Shown here: in pieces, positions 1 to 55,000 of the stretch | How positions within the stretch are numbered: the first letter of the stretch is position 1 | Layout of the letters: each line of letters starts with the position of its first letter | Assembly: GCA_013400975.1 (NCBI GenBank) | Contig: WBMZ01008954.1 | Span: 1 to 64,000, forward strand | DNA length: 64,000 bases | Direction of reading: 5' to 3' | Source: Atrichornis clamosus | Lineage: Eukaryota > Chordata > Aves > Passeriformes > Menuridae | Program-made: the position numbers and the translations under genes | The notes under the pieces: model-generated | The model's database searches: none | What the model saw: only the letters and a program-made list of their open reading frames with translations | What the model was told of the DNA's origin: nothing

Positions 1-2652
1 ATATATATATATATAAGTATTTCATTCACCTACTCTGAGACAAAGAGGATTTTTTCTCATTTTGTTGAAAAAAAAAAACTTCCTAAATTTTTATCTTTGA
101 AATCCACGAAAGGGAAAAACCTCTCACAAGCTCGGAGTAGTAAAGGAAAATGTGCCTGTGAAGAACACAGGTACTGAAATCCTGCCGCAGTTCAGTGGGG
201 AGAATCCCAAGGGTGATTCCAGTGAGAGATCCAACAGCAGCTGAAAGGGAGAACAGTGGAGGGAAAAAAAGGAAAAATCTTAAACACTGCAGCCACTGAT
301 TGTGCTGGTCTGATCCAGAGCTGGTGTGGGATTGGGTACCAGAGATGTTCTTAAATGCAGATTCTCTGCCTTCTGTTCCTGGTGCAGATCTTGTGTTTAT
401 CAGTTACACAGAACTTCCCTCCTGCTTTTGCCATTTGCTGACTTCAGCTGGATTTAGGGTCCAAATGGCAAATAAAAAGGACTGGGTGGTGTATGTATAC
501 ACAGAACCTCTCCAGAACAGGAAATGTTAATAAATCTTTGTTATACACAGGATATTTTTAGTAACTGCCTCACTCATATGCTTGATGTTCAAAAGAGCTG
601 TGACGTTGAGGAATAGGATTCCATCTTCAGACCAGTAATGTTCAGTCTTCATCTCCCTGTGGAGTGACATCATTTTAAAATCAAATTAGAATGAAAGATA
701 AATCTTAACTGTGATTAAAAATTGGAGCCAGATGGATGTATTTGGCTTGCTTTCATAAATTCTTGCTGCATGGTGACTTAAAATATTGGGCTCTGTGCCT
801 GATCCCAGGAATACACAAGATTTTTCCTTTGTTTATGATGGACAGCTCTGATTTTTCATAACTTTGAAAATCCAGAAGGAATTTGATTTTAAATTCTCTA
901 AAATACACCTTTCTCTCAAAAATGATTGCTAAACTGGAATTTCTTTAAGCTAGAGATTTAATGACTCTGTCAATTAACAGATATCCAAATGATGTTCTAC
1001 CGTAGTAGGATATTTAGTGCTTTTTGAACGAGAGGTGATAGAAATCATCAAAGTGACAACACATCTTTCAGCAAAAAGTCAGGATTGACGGCAGTTCCAA
1101 GAAACTGATGCTGGAACCAGACAGACATGGGCAAAGTAAGGAAAATAAAACTTCTGAAGCCTCTTATGGCTGAGCAGCCACGTTCGCTGTTGCTTGGACT
1201 GACACAAACCACTGCTCCAAAATTACAGACATGGACTTACCAGAATTCCAGATTTTATTAGAAATAAGTCTCTGCTGCAGCTTTACAGAAATACTGCTAA
1301 GTTTGGTTATGTCAATCTTCACTTGTTATGTGCATTTCTATTCTCTCTTTTTTTAATTTATAATTTTGTTTCTCAGTCTTCTCTCTATTATGATTATTCC
1401 TTTTTTTGATTTATAGAGGGATTTTTTCTTAATTGATATTGCTCTTCTGAGGATTAGGAGTTGAATCAGACATTTGCAGTTAAGGTAGTATCTGTTGTTA
1501 GACAGAAAATGAAAGTACATATTTTTCCATAGGATTTATTATATACTAAATTTCATGGTATGCACAAAAGTGAAAAATCTCAGTACTCTGTCTATTACCC
1601 CTTCAATTTTCAGAAAATCATGTTATCCACAGCAAACTTGTCATATACACCTGTTTGTTCTCAAATCCTCCTAACATTTCAGTAGCTAAAAAACCACATA
1701 CTGTAAGAATGGTGACTAAAAAACTGTATTTCCATACAAATAATCCGCAGAAAATACTTTGTCACTCTAATCAACCTGTGGAAATTGATAACAATGTCAT
1801 TCACATTTACAATTATCCCAGAAACTGAACAATAGCAAACTACTTGAAAAAAATTTGCTGGAGTGCTGAAGTAACACTGAATTTATCTGGCGTAGAGCAA
1901 AAGGAACCTGTGGTTCGGGGGTCAGAAGGCACTGAGCCCGTGATCTGGAGGGGGTTTCTCTGGGATAAGGATGCAGAAGGACAAGGCCAGAGTGCTGCTG
2001 TTCCCGTGGCAGTTCCCGGGTGTTCCTGGCTGGGTGTTGTGCCATCCCAGCTCTACCCGGGAATGACTTGGGCACACCAGGACCTCACAGCCCCAGAGGC
2101 ACAAAATCCCATTGATTCACACCCTAACGGCGATAATAATAATGAATGTTCCCTGCTGTGACCAAACTGTGCTCCAGGTTCTCTTTCTAAGCCAGTTGAA
2201 ATGAATGTTCCTCGCAAAGAGATCCCCTCGTTACCCACCATGTGATTTTCCAGGTCAGGTGGGTTTTGGGTGTCACTGGTAGATCTGTGTTGTTGTGCCG
2301 GTATGAATGCTCTGTTTTCCTAAAATGTTTTCGTCCACTTCAAAACTGCTCCTCTCTTTGTTCCAAAACACTTGTTTGGTGACTGAGCACGTTTTCACAG
2401 GGCAGAGTTTAAAAATAAATTTGTAATCTGCTCTTTACAAGTCATTTCACCAACGTCAGGGGTCCCTCCCTTCAGGTCAGGGTGATGAGGAGGAAACTCC
2501 GTGATCTTCCACTGACCCTGAAGGCTCCAGCTCTAATAATGGGTTGCTCTGAGGGGTCATGTCACACCTGTAATTTATAGGCATGACTGACTATAAAAAT
2601 TACTATTCCTGGTCTTTAAAATTTATATTGGTTTTCCATGACCTGTTTCCAG
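1..2652 (+). other. CNKSR2-like: Intron of CNKSR2-like gene (5' part outside window)
   Basis: AT-rich sequence opening with a short (AT)n run. It has no exon I can recognise; open frames at 300-530 and 1844-2161 lack splice sites or family similarity. Confidence 0.6.
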
Positions 2653-44835
<42,183 letters not shown>

Positions 44836-44919
44836 CAGGACCCTCAGCCTGAGTCGGTGCCCTGAGAAATCCAGTCAGACAAACACTGTCATATTTATTG
44901 ATAATGTGCTCAGCAGTAC

Positions 44920-44927
44920 TGTAAATA
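44920..44927 (+). promoter_or_regulatory. Pumilio-type motif TGTAAATA in 3'UTR
   Basis: An exact match to the PUM consensus UGUANAUA, 85 bases after the stop codon. A second match is at 50574-50581. Single 8-mers occur by chance, so function is unproven. Confidence 0.35.
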
Positions 44928-47900
44928 CTTGGGTAAGAGAATAGTGCCACAGGATGCCTACTACATTGCATGATAAGACAGTAATATTCTTTATGAATTT
45001 CTTTTGTTTGCTATTATCAACCGATGTCCGTATCAAGCTCTGCATTAGGAAGAAGTGGTGCAGAAGTGTAACTGAAAATCAATACCAGTCTATTTAAAGT
45101 ACTGTACTAAAACTAAGCTTATAGTATGAGCTCCTACAATCATTTTATATATTTAGATATATAGAAACACATATCTATGTATATAAAATGTAAAATGGTA
45201 GTTGACATTTCCTTTTAAAATGCCCTAAAGTTCACATTTTCACACATTTTTTCTTGAGAAAAAAATATAAAAAATGAAGACATAAATACACCGGCCACTC
45301 TTAGAGATGAACATTTATTTTTGCAACATTTCCAGGTAGTGACCATCTTTGCAAATAAAAGGACAGAGTTATCAAAATGTAAACTCAATCCCTATAGTGT
45401 GCCTTAAAATGTACACTGTACATCTAAGAAATAGATCCCAGTCCGGCCCTATGGGCACTCTGTACATGCCATTTAAATACTGTGTTTGTAATGTGCTGTG
45501 CCTGCCTTTCAAACGAGGGAACACGAGCAAGCAGGTTTGGCACAGAGGTAAGCTAACAAGTAGAGCAATGTTGGTTGTTCACTAATGCTGCAACTTAAAC
45601 TGGTTTTAATATAATTTGAAGTACTTCATGGTGAAAGAAAAAAAAAACCATCTGCGCTGAATAAGGTACAAACTGCAGGTTTTCATTGTTTCTTCACTGT
45701 GAATTTAAGTGACACATGACTGTGAGTCACAAAATTCAAAAAAGCATGAGAATGAAGCTTAAAAAAACCTCCTGAACTAATCAATTACATTCTGTGATAG
45801 ACTGACATCTATAGCTGAGTAAATTATTCAAAATTATGTAATGTCTGGCAATAATTTTTAACTGCTAGCAGTACATTTGCAAGTGGGTGAAGTTATTCAA
45901 AACATCATTTGCAAACCAATCTGTATTGATTGGTTTGGGAAGACACACAAGTCACGCAGTGTATTTCACTTCTTTGCCTGGGTGAGAATGGTTTGTAAGA
46001 ATCACATTTTGGAGAAAATATTTGTATTCTTGGGGGGAAAAAAAGATTGCTCTGAATGCTACTGAACATAGATTTCAAAAACATTCACAGCTCTCTTTGC
46101 CTCTGCTTGCTAGAATAGTTCTAAAAGGCAGAACCAAGGGGATGTGAATACAGCTGATGTCATTTCACTGAAATAGATGTTCACTGATAATTTTTTCACA
46201 AGATAGACCTAGTTGTCTCCCATACATCAAGGACTGTAAAATCCCTACAGTTCAATATAATATAGGAAAAAATGTTATCTCAGTGAGGTCCTAGTATTCA
46301 GGAAGGATTCATTTAGAAATCAACTCCTATTATACATGCAAGCGGTGATGGATGGTCACAGAAATAGTTAAATAGACTGAACTTTCAATATTCCTAAAGA
46401 AATTTAAACATGCCTTTTGTTTCAAACCCAAAAGATGATTTGTGCTTTCATAATGAAAAGATCTATATTATTTTAAAATTGCTTTCCAAGAGGATTTCAA
46501 ATGTCACTGTATTGTCACTCAAGACAGAACTGAGCACGTTCAGTGAAGTCAGGAGTAAACAGTGAATGCCACTTAGAGATACAGCTGAAAATTATAAACA
46601 TAATTGGGAAGATATATTTCTCAGAAATAACACAAGTAGTAGGGAAAATAGATTATCTGAATTTTAAATACGATTTCTGAAATATGAGTAGATGATGTTG
46701 AGAGTTCATACTTTTGCTCAGCTTATCTTTAAAATCTTTCAGTGTTGTGAGATCATAATTTCTGAAATTCTCAGAACTATGAGTCTGCATTCTGCTCCCG
46801 GAGAGCAGCCCTCAGCAGATGTGATTTGCACTGAAGAGGCCAAATAAATGGTCCAGGAGATTCATGAGGTGAAATGAGATACACTGGAGAAATTTCCTCT
46901 AATGGGCCTAAGATTAACTGGGAGAAAAGTCTGAAAGATTTGTCTGGCATTGCTTGTGCCTTAGAGCAAGCAAAATCTAATTGCTACATTAAGCAATACA
47001 AAGACTTTATTCTTTCACAAATGTCAGCTGGCATTTGGAAGCCATTCCACAAGAACTTATCATACTCCTGGCACATGTACTCAGCTCCACCCTGCAGCCC
47101 TTCCCTCCCTGCCATGGGTTTCTTCCTTCTGGATGTAGGTACCAGTCCAGATGCACTGCAGAGGGTCATGTGCACAGTCACTGTAGCACAATTATTGGGA
47201 ATTTCACCATCTCTGAACTCACTGGAATGCCAAGTGCAATACGGATACTGTATTTAAAAATCCATGCACCAAGTCCTGTTTATGTATTAAAACATGTCCA
47301 ATTCTGCTGGACCAGCAGGTACTTAAACACACTGTACAAAGCAGCTGGAATTGTTGAGCTCATTTTGATCCTGTATTTTCAAGTAAGGAAAGAACAAGGC
47401 TTGTCCGTTGAGTTCATCAAGGGAAATAAACAGCACCAGTACAATACTTGTATTAATTTATAGTTTTCCTACCTGACTGCTCAGGTAAGACTTGGTTTTT
47501 AACACACCCAACTACATGGAAAGATTGTTTGGATGTGTTTTATTTAACTGGATCTTATGAAAGTTAGTGTCTTCATTCAGAATTCCTGCAGGTAGAATGT
47601 CTCAGCCCACATACTTTCTCTGAGACTCCACAAGCTGAGCCTTTTTGTTACTGGCTATTTTTCATTACAGCTAATTTAAAGTTCCCCCTGAGCTACCGAT
47701 TCCCCTCTTTTCTTAATACTATTCCGTATTCAGTGACATGTCAGATCTTTGAAAGTGTCTTAATAGCTCTCTCAGCATCACTTCCTGAGAAAACTGAGAC
47801 ATTTTTCTTGGTTTCATTACTTTAAGTGAAAACTACCCTGAGCTTGCTCTAATTGACATGAACAAAAATCAGAGGAGGAAGGGGGTGCTCATCAGTCTGT

Positions 47901-50811
47901 ACATTCAGCTCTCGGCTGCTGCCTTTTAAGCTGGAAATGTGGTGCTCCACTGGCTTTTTCCAAGGAAAAAGAAGTGAGTGTTGCAGAGAATTGCTCAGAG
48001 TACATGGCCAGTTAATTCTGTTCTTGCTACCCTCAGCATTACAGGCCTGAACACTCATTCTCCAAGGTCTTGTGAAGGACAGTACAGGCACCTTTGAAGA
48101 GGCTCCTTTACAGTGCCACTGCAAGGGCTCAGCCTCCTCAAAAATTGTACAATTCTGCTGCTGACCTTTAGGAGATTTCACTTTAAATGTTAATAGGACT
48201 TCTGGGAGAAAAATGAAGAATCTGGTAGAAATTGTTTAGCTTAACACAAATCTGGGGAGAACAAAGAAAATTTTTCTTATCTTTGCCTCAAGTTATGCAA
48301 ATCAGACCAAGATTATCATACACCTTATTTGCCAGATTCTTTCCTCATACAGTCTTACTTGTCTTCCAAGTGATACAAGCATTTTTTTGGTGCCAAAAAA
48401 TAGCAGTATTTATGACCAGGGTAATATACCTGTGGGCTTTTGATCCTTGAAGTGGGACAGTTCTGCCAGCAGAGCTATTTTGTGATGATTCAGCAACAGT
48501 TTGTACAAACTCTTCATGCAGTGGGGACCAAAGTCCTTCAAAGGTGGTTTGTGTAAAACAATCCTTGGCTAAGCCATGATGCAGCACAACAAAACCAGCC
48601 CCACCTGCAATGCCTGACAGCTGCCCCCAAGCTCAAAGATACCTGCCAGACAACTTTATTCACAGTTCAAACATTTAATTTTTTAGTGTAAGCAAATCTT
48701 GTGTCTCTACAGAGATTCTGACTCTGTCTCCGGATCCAGTCCTGGAGAGATTCCTAAAGGAAGAGAGCACAGGCCTGTCTGCATTGCTGGGCCTCAGCTC
48801 GAACATCCCATGTATGGCACACCCAGGTTCCCTACACGTCATGTTAGAGAAATAAGTGTTGACTTTTGGTCTCATTAAGGATTTTGATTTCTCCTTCGTT
48901 TTCACAGTAGGAAAATTGTTTGTTTCTAGGGCAGCCAGAAGGGCACAGGTTTTCCACGGTAGATTTTTCCATGCACCACACGCCTTAGCCCACTGAGACA
49001 ACACATCATCTTCCCTGCTGCCAAATGATGTTTATTTACCACTAAAATGGGAAAAAACAGGAAAGACTTGAAAAAGCAATATTAGCTGTTCATTCCTATT
49101 CAGTAATAAAAAACTCCTTTTCTTCCAGAATGTTTCCCTCATTGAAGCTGAGGCTCAGGGTAGGTTTTTTCAGGCAGGATGCTGTGGGGAAAGGTTCTCC
49201 ATCTCCTCTCTCAGATGAATTCACACTGTGTGGCCGAGGCTCCCGATGGGTGTTAAGTGGGCACCGACCTGAAAATCCCAGCTGAAAATCCCACCTGAGC
49301 CACATCAGCCGAGGTGTGGAAAATACATGGCTATTTAAACCAAAACTAGGAAGTTGTATTTTTTCTTAGCTGATGTTTATAGTTACTTTCTTTACTCCCA
49401 TTACATACAAGCGAAATGTGGAGTTTCTGATCAGTTCCACTCTCTAACGTGTGGGCAGGGCACTCTCTACTCTTGATGTAACTAATAGAAAAAGAAACAC
49501 TTTTGTAAAGCTTAGTTTCTACATTTTACGGGTTATTCCACACTTGCACATTCAGAAGGAAATTTATAAATAATATTGTTTAAGCTTTTATCAGGTTTTA
49601 AGATAGGTGATATACTACTGGGACCTCCTCTTAATAAAAGTATTTAAATAATTCGGACAGAAACTGCCTTCAGGAAAAGAACCATATTCACTCTTAATGC
49701 AGGCCAGACAGATATATCTTTATTTTTATTGAGCACATACATGTGTTAGAAGTGACAATTAGGGACTTTTAAGCGTTAATGCCACTGTATGAGCAGTGTA
49801 TGAAAGAAAGCAATGTTGTAAAAATGATAAAATATGTCAACAACCTGCTCTTTGAACAGCTAAGCCCTGTAGTTTCTGTCCTCACATTTCTAGAATATTG
49901 TCCATCCTCAGGTGTTGGTGAGGGTATCAATACAGATCTTTTTACTGACAGTAAATGTGTCTGTCCGAATGCTGCAGATTAACTAAGGATGTCACATTAT
50001 ACATATTAACTACTGCATTTTTTCACTAGCAACCACGAAACTAATACTTCTTAACAAACCGTGTTCACTGGCCAAAATACCAGTAAGACCCTGTTACCAG
50101 TTAAGACTTCTGTTTTACTGAGAAACAAGGATTTCAGCTTAAAAATCTGAAGAGAAAACAGGTTAGGATATAAGAGAAATGCACTAGTATTAATAAACTT
50201 TTTACATTTGACACATACTGTATTACGAAGAAAATATCCTTGTAAGACCATTAATTGCTGGGCCATAGGTGACTTCTGTCTAGGTTACTAAATAGCTAAT
50301 AAACCTTGTATAGAGCCTTTTTTAGATAACGCTTACATGTATGGAAATGTATGACACCCTTGTACTATGGCTTGCACTTTACTTGCATTAAACTGTGAAG
50401 TAGGCTGTAGTAATGTCTTTGTATATTCAGGGGTTGAAATACCAAAGCACTGGAATATCGTACTGCTGGTGTTCAACCTGTCCAACGTGCTGACAAACGT
50501 GTGTTTTGCAAACCCCACCAACTTCAGATCTTTGGCAAATAACGCTATGGGGTCTCCATGGTCTTTGTTTCTTTGTAAATATAAACATTCTTACTGTTTC
50601 TGTAGCAATAGGAGGTTATAAACCAAACTTTCACTAGGACTGTTTTCAATAACAAAAAAAAAGAAAAAAAAAGAAATCTATAGCGCCTTGTATAAAAATC
50701 ATGGAGACTCCATGACCTGTGGGCATTTTTGTTTACAAGCAGTATGTATATATGTATTAGAGGCAGAACTGTTATTTATCACAAAGTTATATTGTGGATG
50801 ATTCTTTCTTA

Positions 50812-50817
50812 AATAAA
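50812..50817 (+). terminator. Poly(A) signal AATAAA, candidate proximal
   Basis: A canonical hexamer in a TTAAATAAATATATG context, followed by TTTTCTGTCATT. It would give a 3'UTR of about 6.0 kb for the CNKSR2-like gene. Confidence 0.5.
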
Positions 50818-51657
50818 TATATGTTTTCTGTCATTAAGAAAAATAAGTATTTTAGAGCCATCTTGAGAAGTTTGAAGTGTCAAGCTTCAAATACGAGTAA
50901 TCTTCCATGTTTCAGCCTTGTTTTCCTAATCAGCTGGGAGATGAACTGAGAGGTAATGGAAAACCACCTGTCCATGCCAGGGAAAACGTGGGAGTTGGAA
51001 GTTTATGAGCATTCTGCAACTTTTCTATAATGCCCTTCGTGCTTAATGCTTTTATGAGCAGATGCTCCATCGATACCACAGTAAATCCTCAGCTCGTGGA
51101 TGCTACAGAGAGAAAATTAATGGTTCTAGACTAATACAGGTCAAACGAGGTTTCAACCCCTGGATAATACAGTATTTCTTCAGTTTCACGACAGTATTTT
51201 TAATTTTATACTTGTCTATGTTGAGAGATGACCCAATAGTTTCTATAGGCGATGAACATTAGGTTTCTTTTTTCCCTCTTTCCAGATGAGTTCTGTGTGA
51301 ATTACTGTAACCGGCTGCGTTTTTTCTATCACAGATTATTAACTTGTTAACTTTTTGTGTGTCTACAATGAAAATTTATGAATGGAAAACTTCACTGTGT
51401 GTTGCTCACTGGGCATATACCTCATGGTACATTGCACAGACGTGTAAGTTGTAAGTTGCACTGCAACATTAAAAAAAAGGAACATATTGCTCTTTTTTCA
51501 AAGATATTAACTTATTTAAGAGATATAGTCTGTACATTATTAAAAAAAAAAAAAACAAAAACAAACATTTATTCTTCCTAAATTCAAACAAAGCTTTTGT
51601 TTTGGGGGAAACAATTAAAAAAAAAAGTTGTAAACTTCTTTTGTAAATTTGGACTTC

Positions 51658-51663
51658 AATAAA
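51658..51663 (+). terminator. Poly(A) signal AATAAA, probable distal end of CNKSR2-like gene
   Basis: A canonical hexamer with TGTAAATTT just upstream and a strong GT-rich downstream element (TGTGTGTTTATGG, then GTTTGTGTGTGTT, 51683-51711). Base composition switches from AT-rich to very GC-rich right after it. Confidence 0.75.
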
Positions 51664-51726
51664 CGAATTATCTGCACTTAGACTGTGTGTTTATGGGGTT
51701 TGTGTGTGTTCGCGCTTGAGGACGAA

Positions 51727-51965
51727 GCTGGCCGAGCTCGATGCCGCCCTGGCTGAGGGTGATGCGGGCTGAGGGCGATCGCTGCCCGCCTGAGGGCGAT
51801 CCAGGCTGAGGGGGATCTCGGCTGAGGGCGATCCCGCCCCGGCTGAGGGAGAACGCACCCGGTGCGAGGGCAATCACCGCTCCGGCCGACTGAGACCCCC
51901 ACCTGCTTTGGGGCGATCCCGGCCGAGGCCGATCCCGCCCGGTCTGAGCGCGGTCCCGCCCCGGC
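51727..51965 (+). repeat. GC-rich degenerate minisatellite in APOOL promoter
   Basis: About a dozen imperfect units of 15-24 bp share the core GGCTGAGGGCGATC, often followed by CCGCCCC. The clearest copies start near 51751, 51767, 51804, 51820 and 51841, and diverged ones continue to about 51960. Confidence 0.75.
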
Positions 51966-52021
51966 CCCTCCGCCCCGCCCGGCGCGGCCCTTCCCGCGCG
52001 CCGTACGCGGCGCTGTCCAAC

Positions 52022-52033
52022 ATGGCGGCCAAG
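52022..52033 (+). CDS. APOOL: APOOL exon 1, coding part (MAAK)
   Basis: ATGGCGGCCAAG is followed by the strong donor gtgagt at 52034, phase 0. Only 12 coding bases lie in this exon; its 5'UTR begins in the CpG island. Confidence 0.85.
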
Positions 52034-55000
52034 GTGAGTGTCCGCCCGCCCTCAGGCCGGCGCTGCCCCGGCCCCGCCGCTCCGCTTCCCCGCGGGCTCC
52101 GCTCCCGCTCCCCCGGAGGCTCCGTGGGCTCGGGGCAGCCGGAGCGGCTCCGTGCGGCACCTCGGGAGCGCCCGGCCCGCCCGCAGCTCCGCCGGTGCGG
52201 GGTGGAAGCAGCCCCGGGTGCCGCGGAAGTCGCGGTCAGGTGAAGGAGTGGGGCAGTGAGAGGTCTCTGTGTGGTGCCGGACTTGAGGGGGAACGAGCTG
52301 GATCAAGTGCGTGGTTAAATTGTGCAACAGGGGAGAAGAGGAGCATTTCTCTTCTGATTGTTCTCCATCTACTCACAGCTTTCGAAACACCTTCAGCTCG
52401 AGAGATGAGTATCGAGATGCTACTTCGGTAGTGACATTATAAAGTGCTAGTGGTGCTGTACATCACTAAAACAAGGCTGTTAAAATGACGCTGTTACAAC
52501 CTAACAGGGTTACAAGTATCTAAAATATGTCTAGTTGCAGAGATAATACAGCGTCTTTAAACAGCGAAAGACGTGCATGTTAAGATCTAGGCTTTCTTGC
52601 AAATATTTAGACAGGTTTTCCAGTGTTCACAGTCCAATTGATGGATAGGTTGCTCTCACATGCATCTTCATATTTACTTTTCTTAAACATTTAAAATGTG
52701 TATATCTGCAATGAAAAGGATGATGCCAACGAGGGCAGCCAGTGAAATTAAAATAAAGCATTTTACCTTTGTTATGGAAAAAGAGACTGTCTTTGGCTTT
52801 GCTGTCTGGCTGGGTGATCTTGAACTAGTATAGTTGAGTACATAAATCTGAATGATTCAGTGCCTTTAGTGAAGTGACGTAACTTTATGTGTGTTCTTTA
52901 TTATTTACTATGAAAGATTAATAAGAGTTTTATTCTTCTTAAGATTTCCCTCTCTGTGGGTCACCATCTGGCAGACCAAGATTAAAACCAAATCCATGGA
53001 GTATCAGTGAGTTGAGTTGAAGTGGAAGGATTCTCTCTTCCACTTGTGTGTGGTTTTTTGGTATTTGTCATTAGAGATTTATAAATCCATACCCGAATTA
53101 GGATACTGGATTTGGCCTACAAGCTTCTGGCAATCATCATGTCTTGTGTAACTTCTGGGAAAAATAAACCAAAAGGATGTGAGACAGTTTTATGATCCGC
53201 CTCAAGACATCTGAGTGGTCGAAGAAAGCCATAAACTTATGATTCTTACTCTTTAATTAACATTTTTTCTATGAAAAATATGACATGAGGTAGCTGCTAA
53301 ATTTTAATCTTATTTTAATCTGGCTAGGAGGTTCCAATTTTGTGATAGAGAACTCATCTATTTCTATATATAAATTCATGCATTCGTTTTTTGTATATAC
53401 TCCACTCCTTTGATGACATTTGTTGTTTTGAGGCAGTTCTTGCCTTCAGGGTAAGTTTCCTGATTCCTGCTCCAATTCTTGAAGCAAGTACACAGAATTT
53501 GCAGTTTCATTGGGAAACAATGTTTTGGAGATTAGCATAAATTAAATACATGGTTTTATTATGGTTTAGTTTGTATTCTGCTTCTTTTGAGTGGAAAATA
53601 ATGACTTCTTCATAGTGATGTAGCTTTTTAACTTTTTTTTTTTTCTGGAGTCTATATTTTTGATCTTTGATACAATTCCAACACTTTGAAGCAGATTGTT
53701 TGAAATGCAAAGACTTAAAGCCAAAATTATCCAGGTACATTTGACAGTTTTATTATTCTATTTTGATTAGTCCTACTCTAGTTCTACTATTAAGAGGTGT
53801 AGCTGTAACAATTTTCTGCTAGAGACCATATAATGCATTTCTTCAGCAGATAATTGCTGTTCAGTCTTCTCATCAAAAATAACCCTGTGTCTGTTTGTCT
53901 TTGGTGTGTTTCTTATGCCTGGGGAAAAAACAACCCTTCAGGTTATAAGTGTTGGAGGTCAGGAGCACGGCAGTGATGTGACAGGGAATATTTTAACTCT
54001 GGCCATTGGCCTTCCCTTCTGCTGGTGTCCATGCAGATTCAGCTCCAGAGGATGTCACCTGGGCTCATGGCTTTTGTAGCTGTAGGAATTTCCTGAATTC
54101 ATCAATTATTTATTTATAAGTCCGTTATCGGCTGATGTTCTGGAGTTGTTCTACTGGCTGACCATGTAATTCCAGGGTGTTTCACGGCTCCAGCTTGTAG
54201 CAGATGTTCTTCTCTCTGCTTCTTTCCTGGTCTTTGATAGAACAATATGATCCTGCTGTGTTTTTATTCTCAGTAACTTCTGTAGAAGATTTCATAGATA
54301 GAATACTTTCTATTTCTTTAGCTATACAATATATTCTTTTCTTTCTTGAATACATCACCCCTCTTAAGTAACTTCTAATAAAATAATTTCAGTAAATTAG
54401 TATTAAAAACAACTTAGTTAATTGAGTCTTTTTAGTGCTCCTGATCATTAGGTAAGGAACAGGATAAACAGCTCCATGCAGTGAAGCCTCTTTGGTGCAG
54501 TTGAGGTGATGTTGCATTTCTTTCTCTGGTTCTTCATGACTTCAGTAGAAAAGAGTGAAACCTGCTTGGGAAAACAGTGCCAGTGCAAATGTTAGCCAGT
54601 ACAGTGTTTCCTTGGATCTTTAAACATTTATGTGTTTGTCTGCAGGCATCCAAAAGTAAAGCAATTACTGTCAGTCAGGGGCTGGACCACTTTCATCATT
54701 CCCAGTATAGCTTTCTCTTCTACACTGAGCACAAAACTCCATTGTGACTTTTAAAAATATATTAACTTTTTAAGTGAACAATACAACTGTTGTCATGTTT
54801 TGTCACTTTTAAATTTACTTTTCTTTGTAGTATCTGCTCAAAATTGATGTGTTGTCCTGGTAGCATGCTGTACTGAAAGAAACAATCTGAATTAGGATAG
54901 GTTTTAAACAGTTTTTCTTTAATAATTCTACAAAAAGGCAGACTTATTTTGAGGACACACATCCCTTTACAGATAATCTTCTGTAGCTCAGACTGTGGCA

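Larger units (their letters stand above)
44836..51680 (+). other. CNKSR2-like: Long 3'UTR of CNKSR2-like gene (extent inferred)
   Basis: No splice-supported coding sequence follows the TGA. The stretch is AT-rich, has TGTAAATA (Pumilio-type) motifs at 44920 and 50574, and AATAAA hexamers at 50812 and 51658. The second is followed by a GT-rich element, the usual layout of a cleavage site. I infer alternative 3'UTRs of about 6.0 and 6.8 kb. Open frames inside, such as 46874-47257 and 47035-47463, look like chance. A separate non-coding gene cannot be excluded. Confidence 0.6.
51700..52270 (+). promoter_or_regulatory. APOOL: CpG-island promoter of APOOL
   Basis: GC content and CpG density rise sharply between the distal poly(A) site and APOOL intron 1. 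GC boxes (CCCGCCCC, CCGCCCCGCCC) cluster at 51953-51982. No TATA box is seen, typical of a housekeeping mitochondrial gene. The transcription start is probably within about 100 bp of the ATG at 52022. Confidence 0.8.

Noticed and set aside
1844..2161. 105-codon open frame upstream of the first recognised exon
   Set aside because: No CNK similarity and no matching splice sites in phase with the exon at 2653.
46874..47463. Open frames of 127 and 142 codons after the CNKSR2-like stop
   Set aside because: They lie in the inferred 3'UTR, overlap in different frames and show no similarity or splice support.
51862..52431. 189-codon open frame across the APOOL promoter and exon 1, with shadows on both strands
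   Set aside because: Stop-poor CpG-island sequence gives long frames by composition; the real start is ATG 52022 spliced at 52034.
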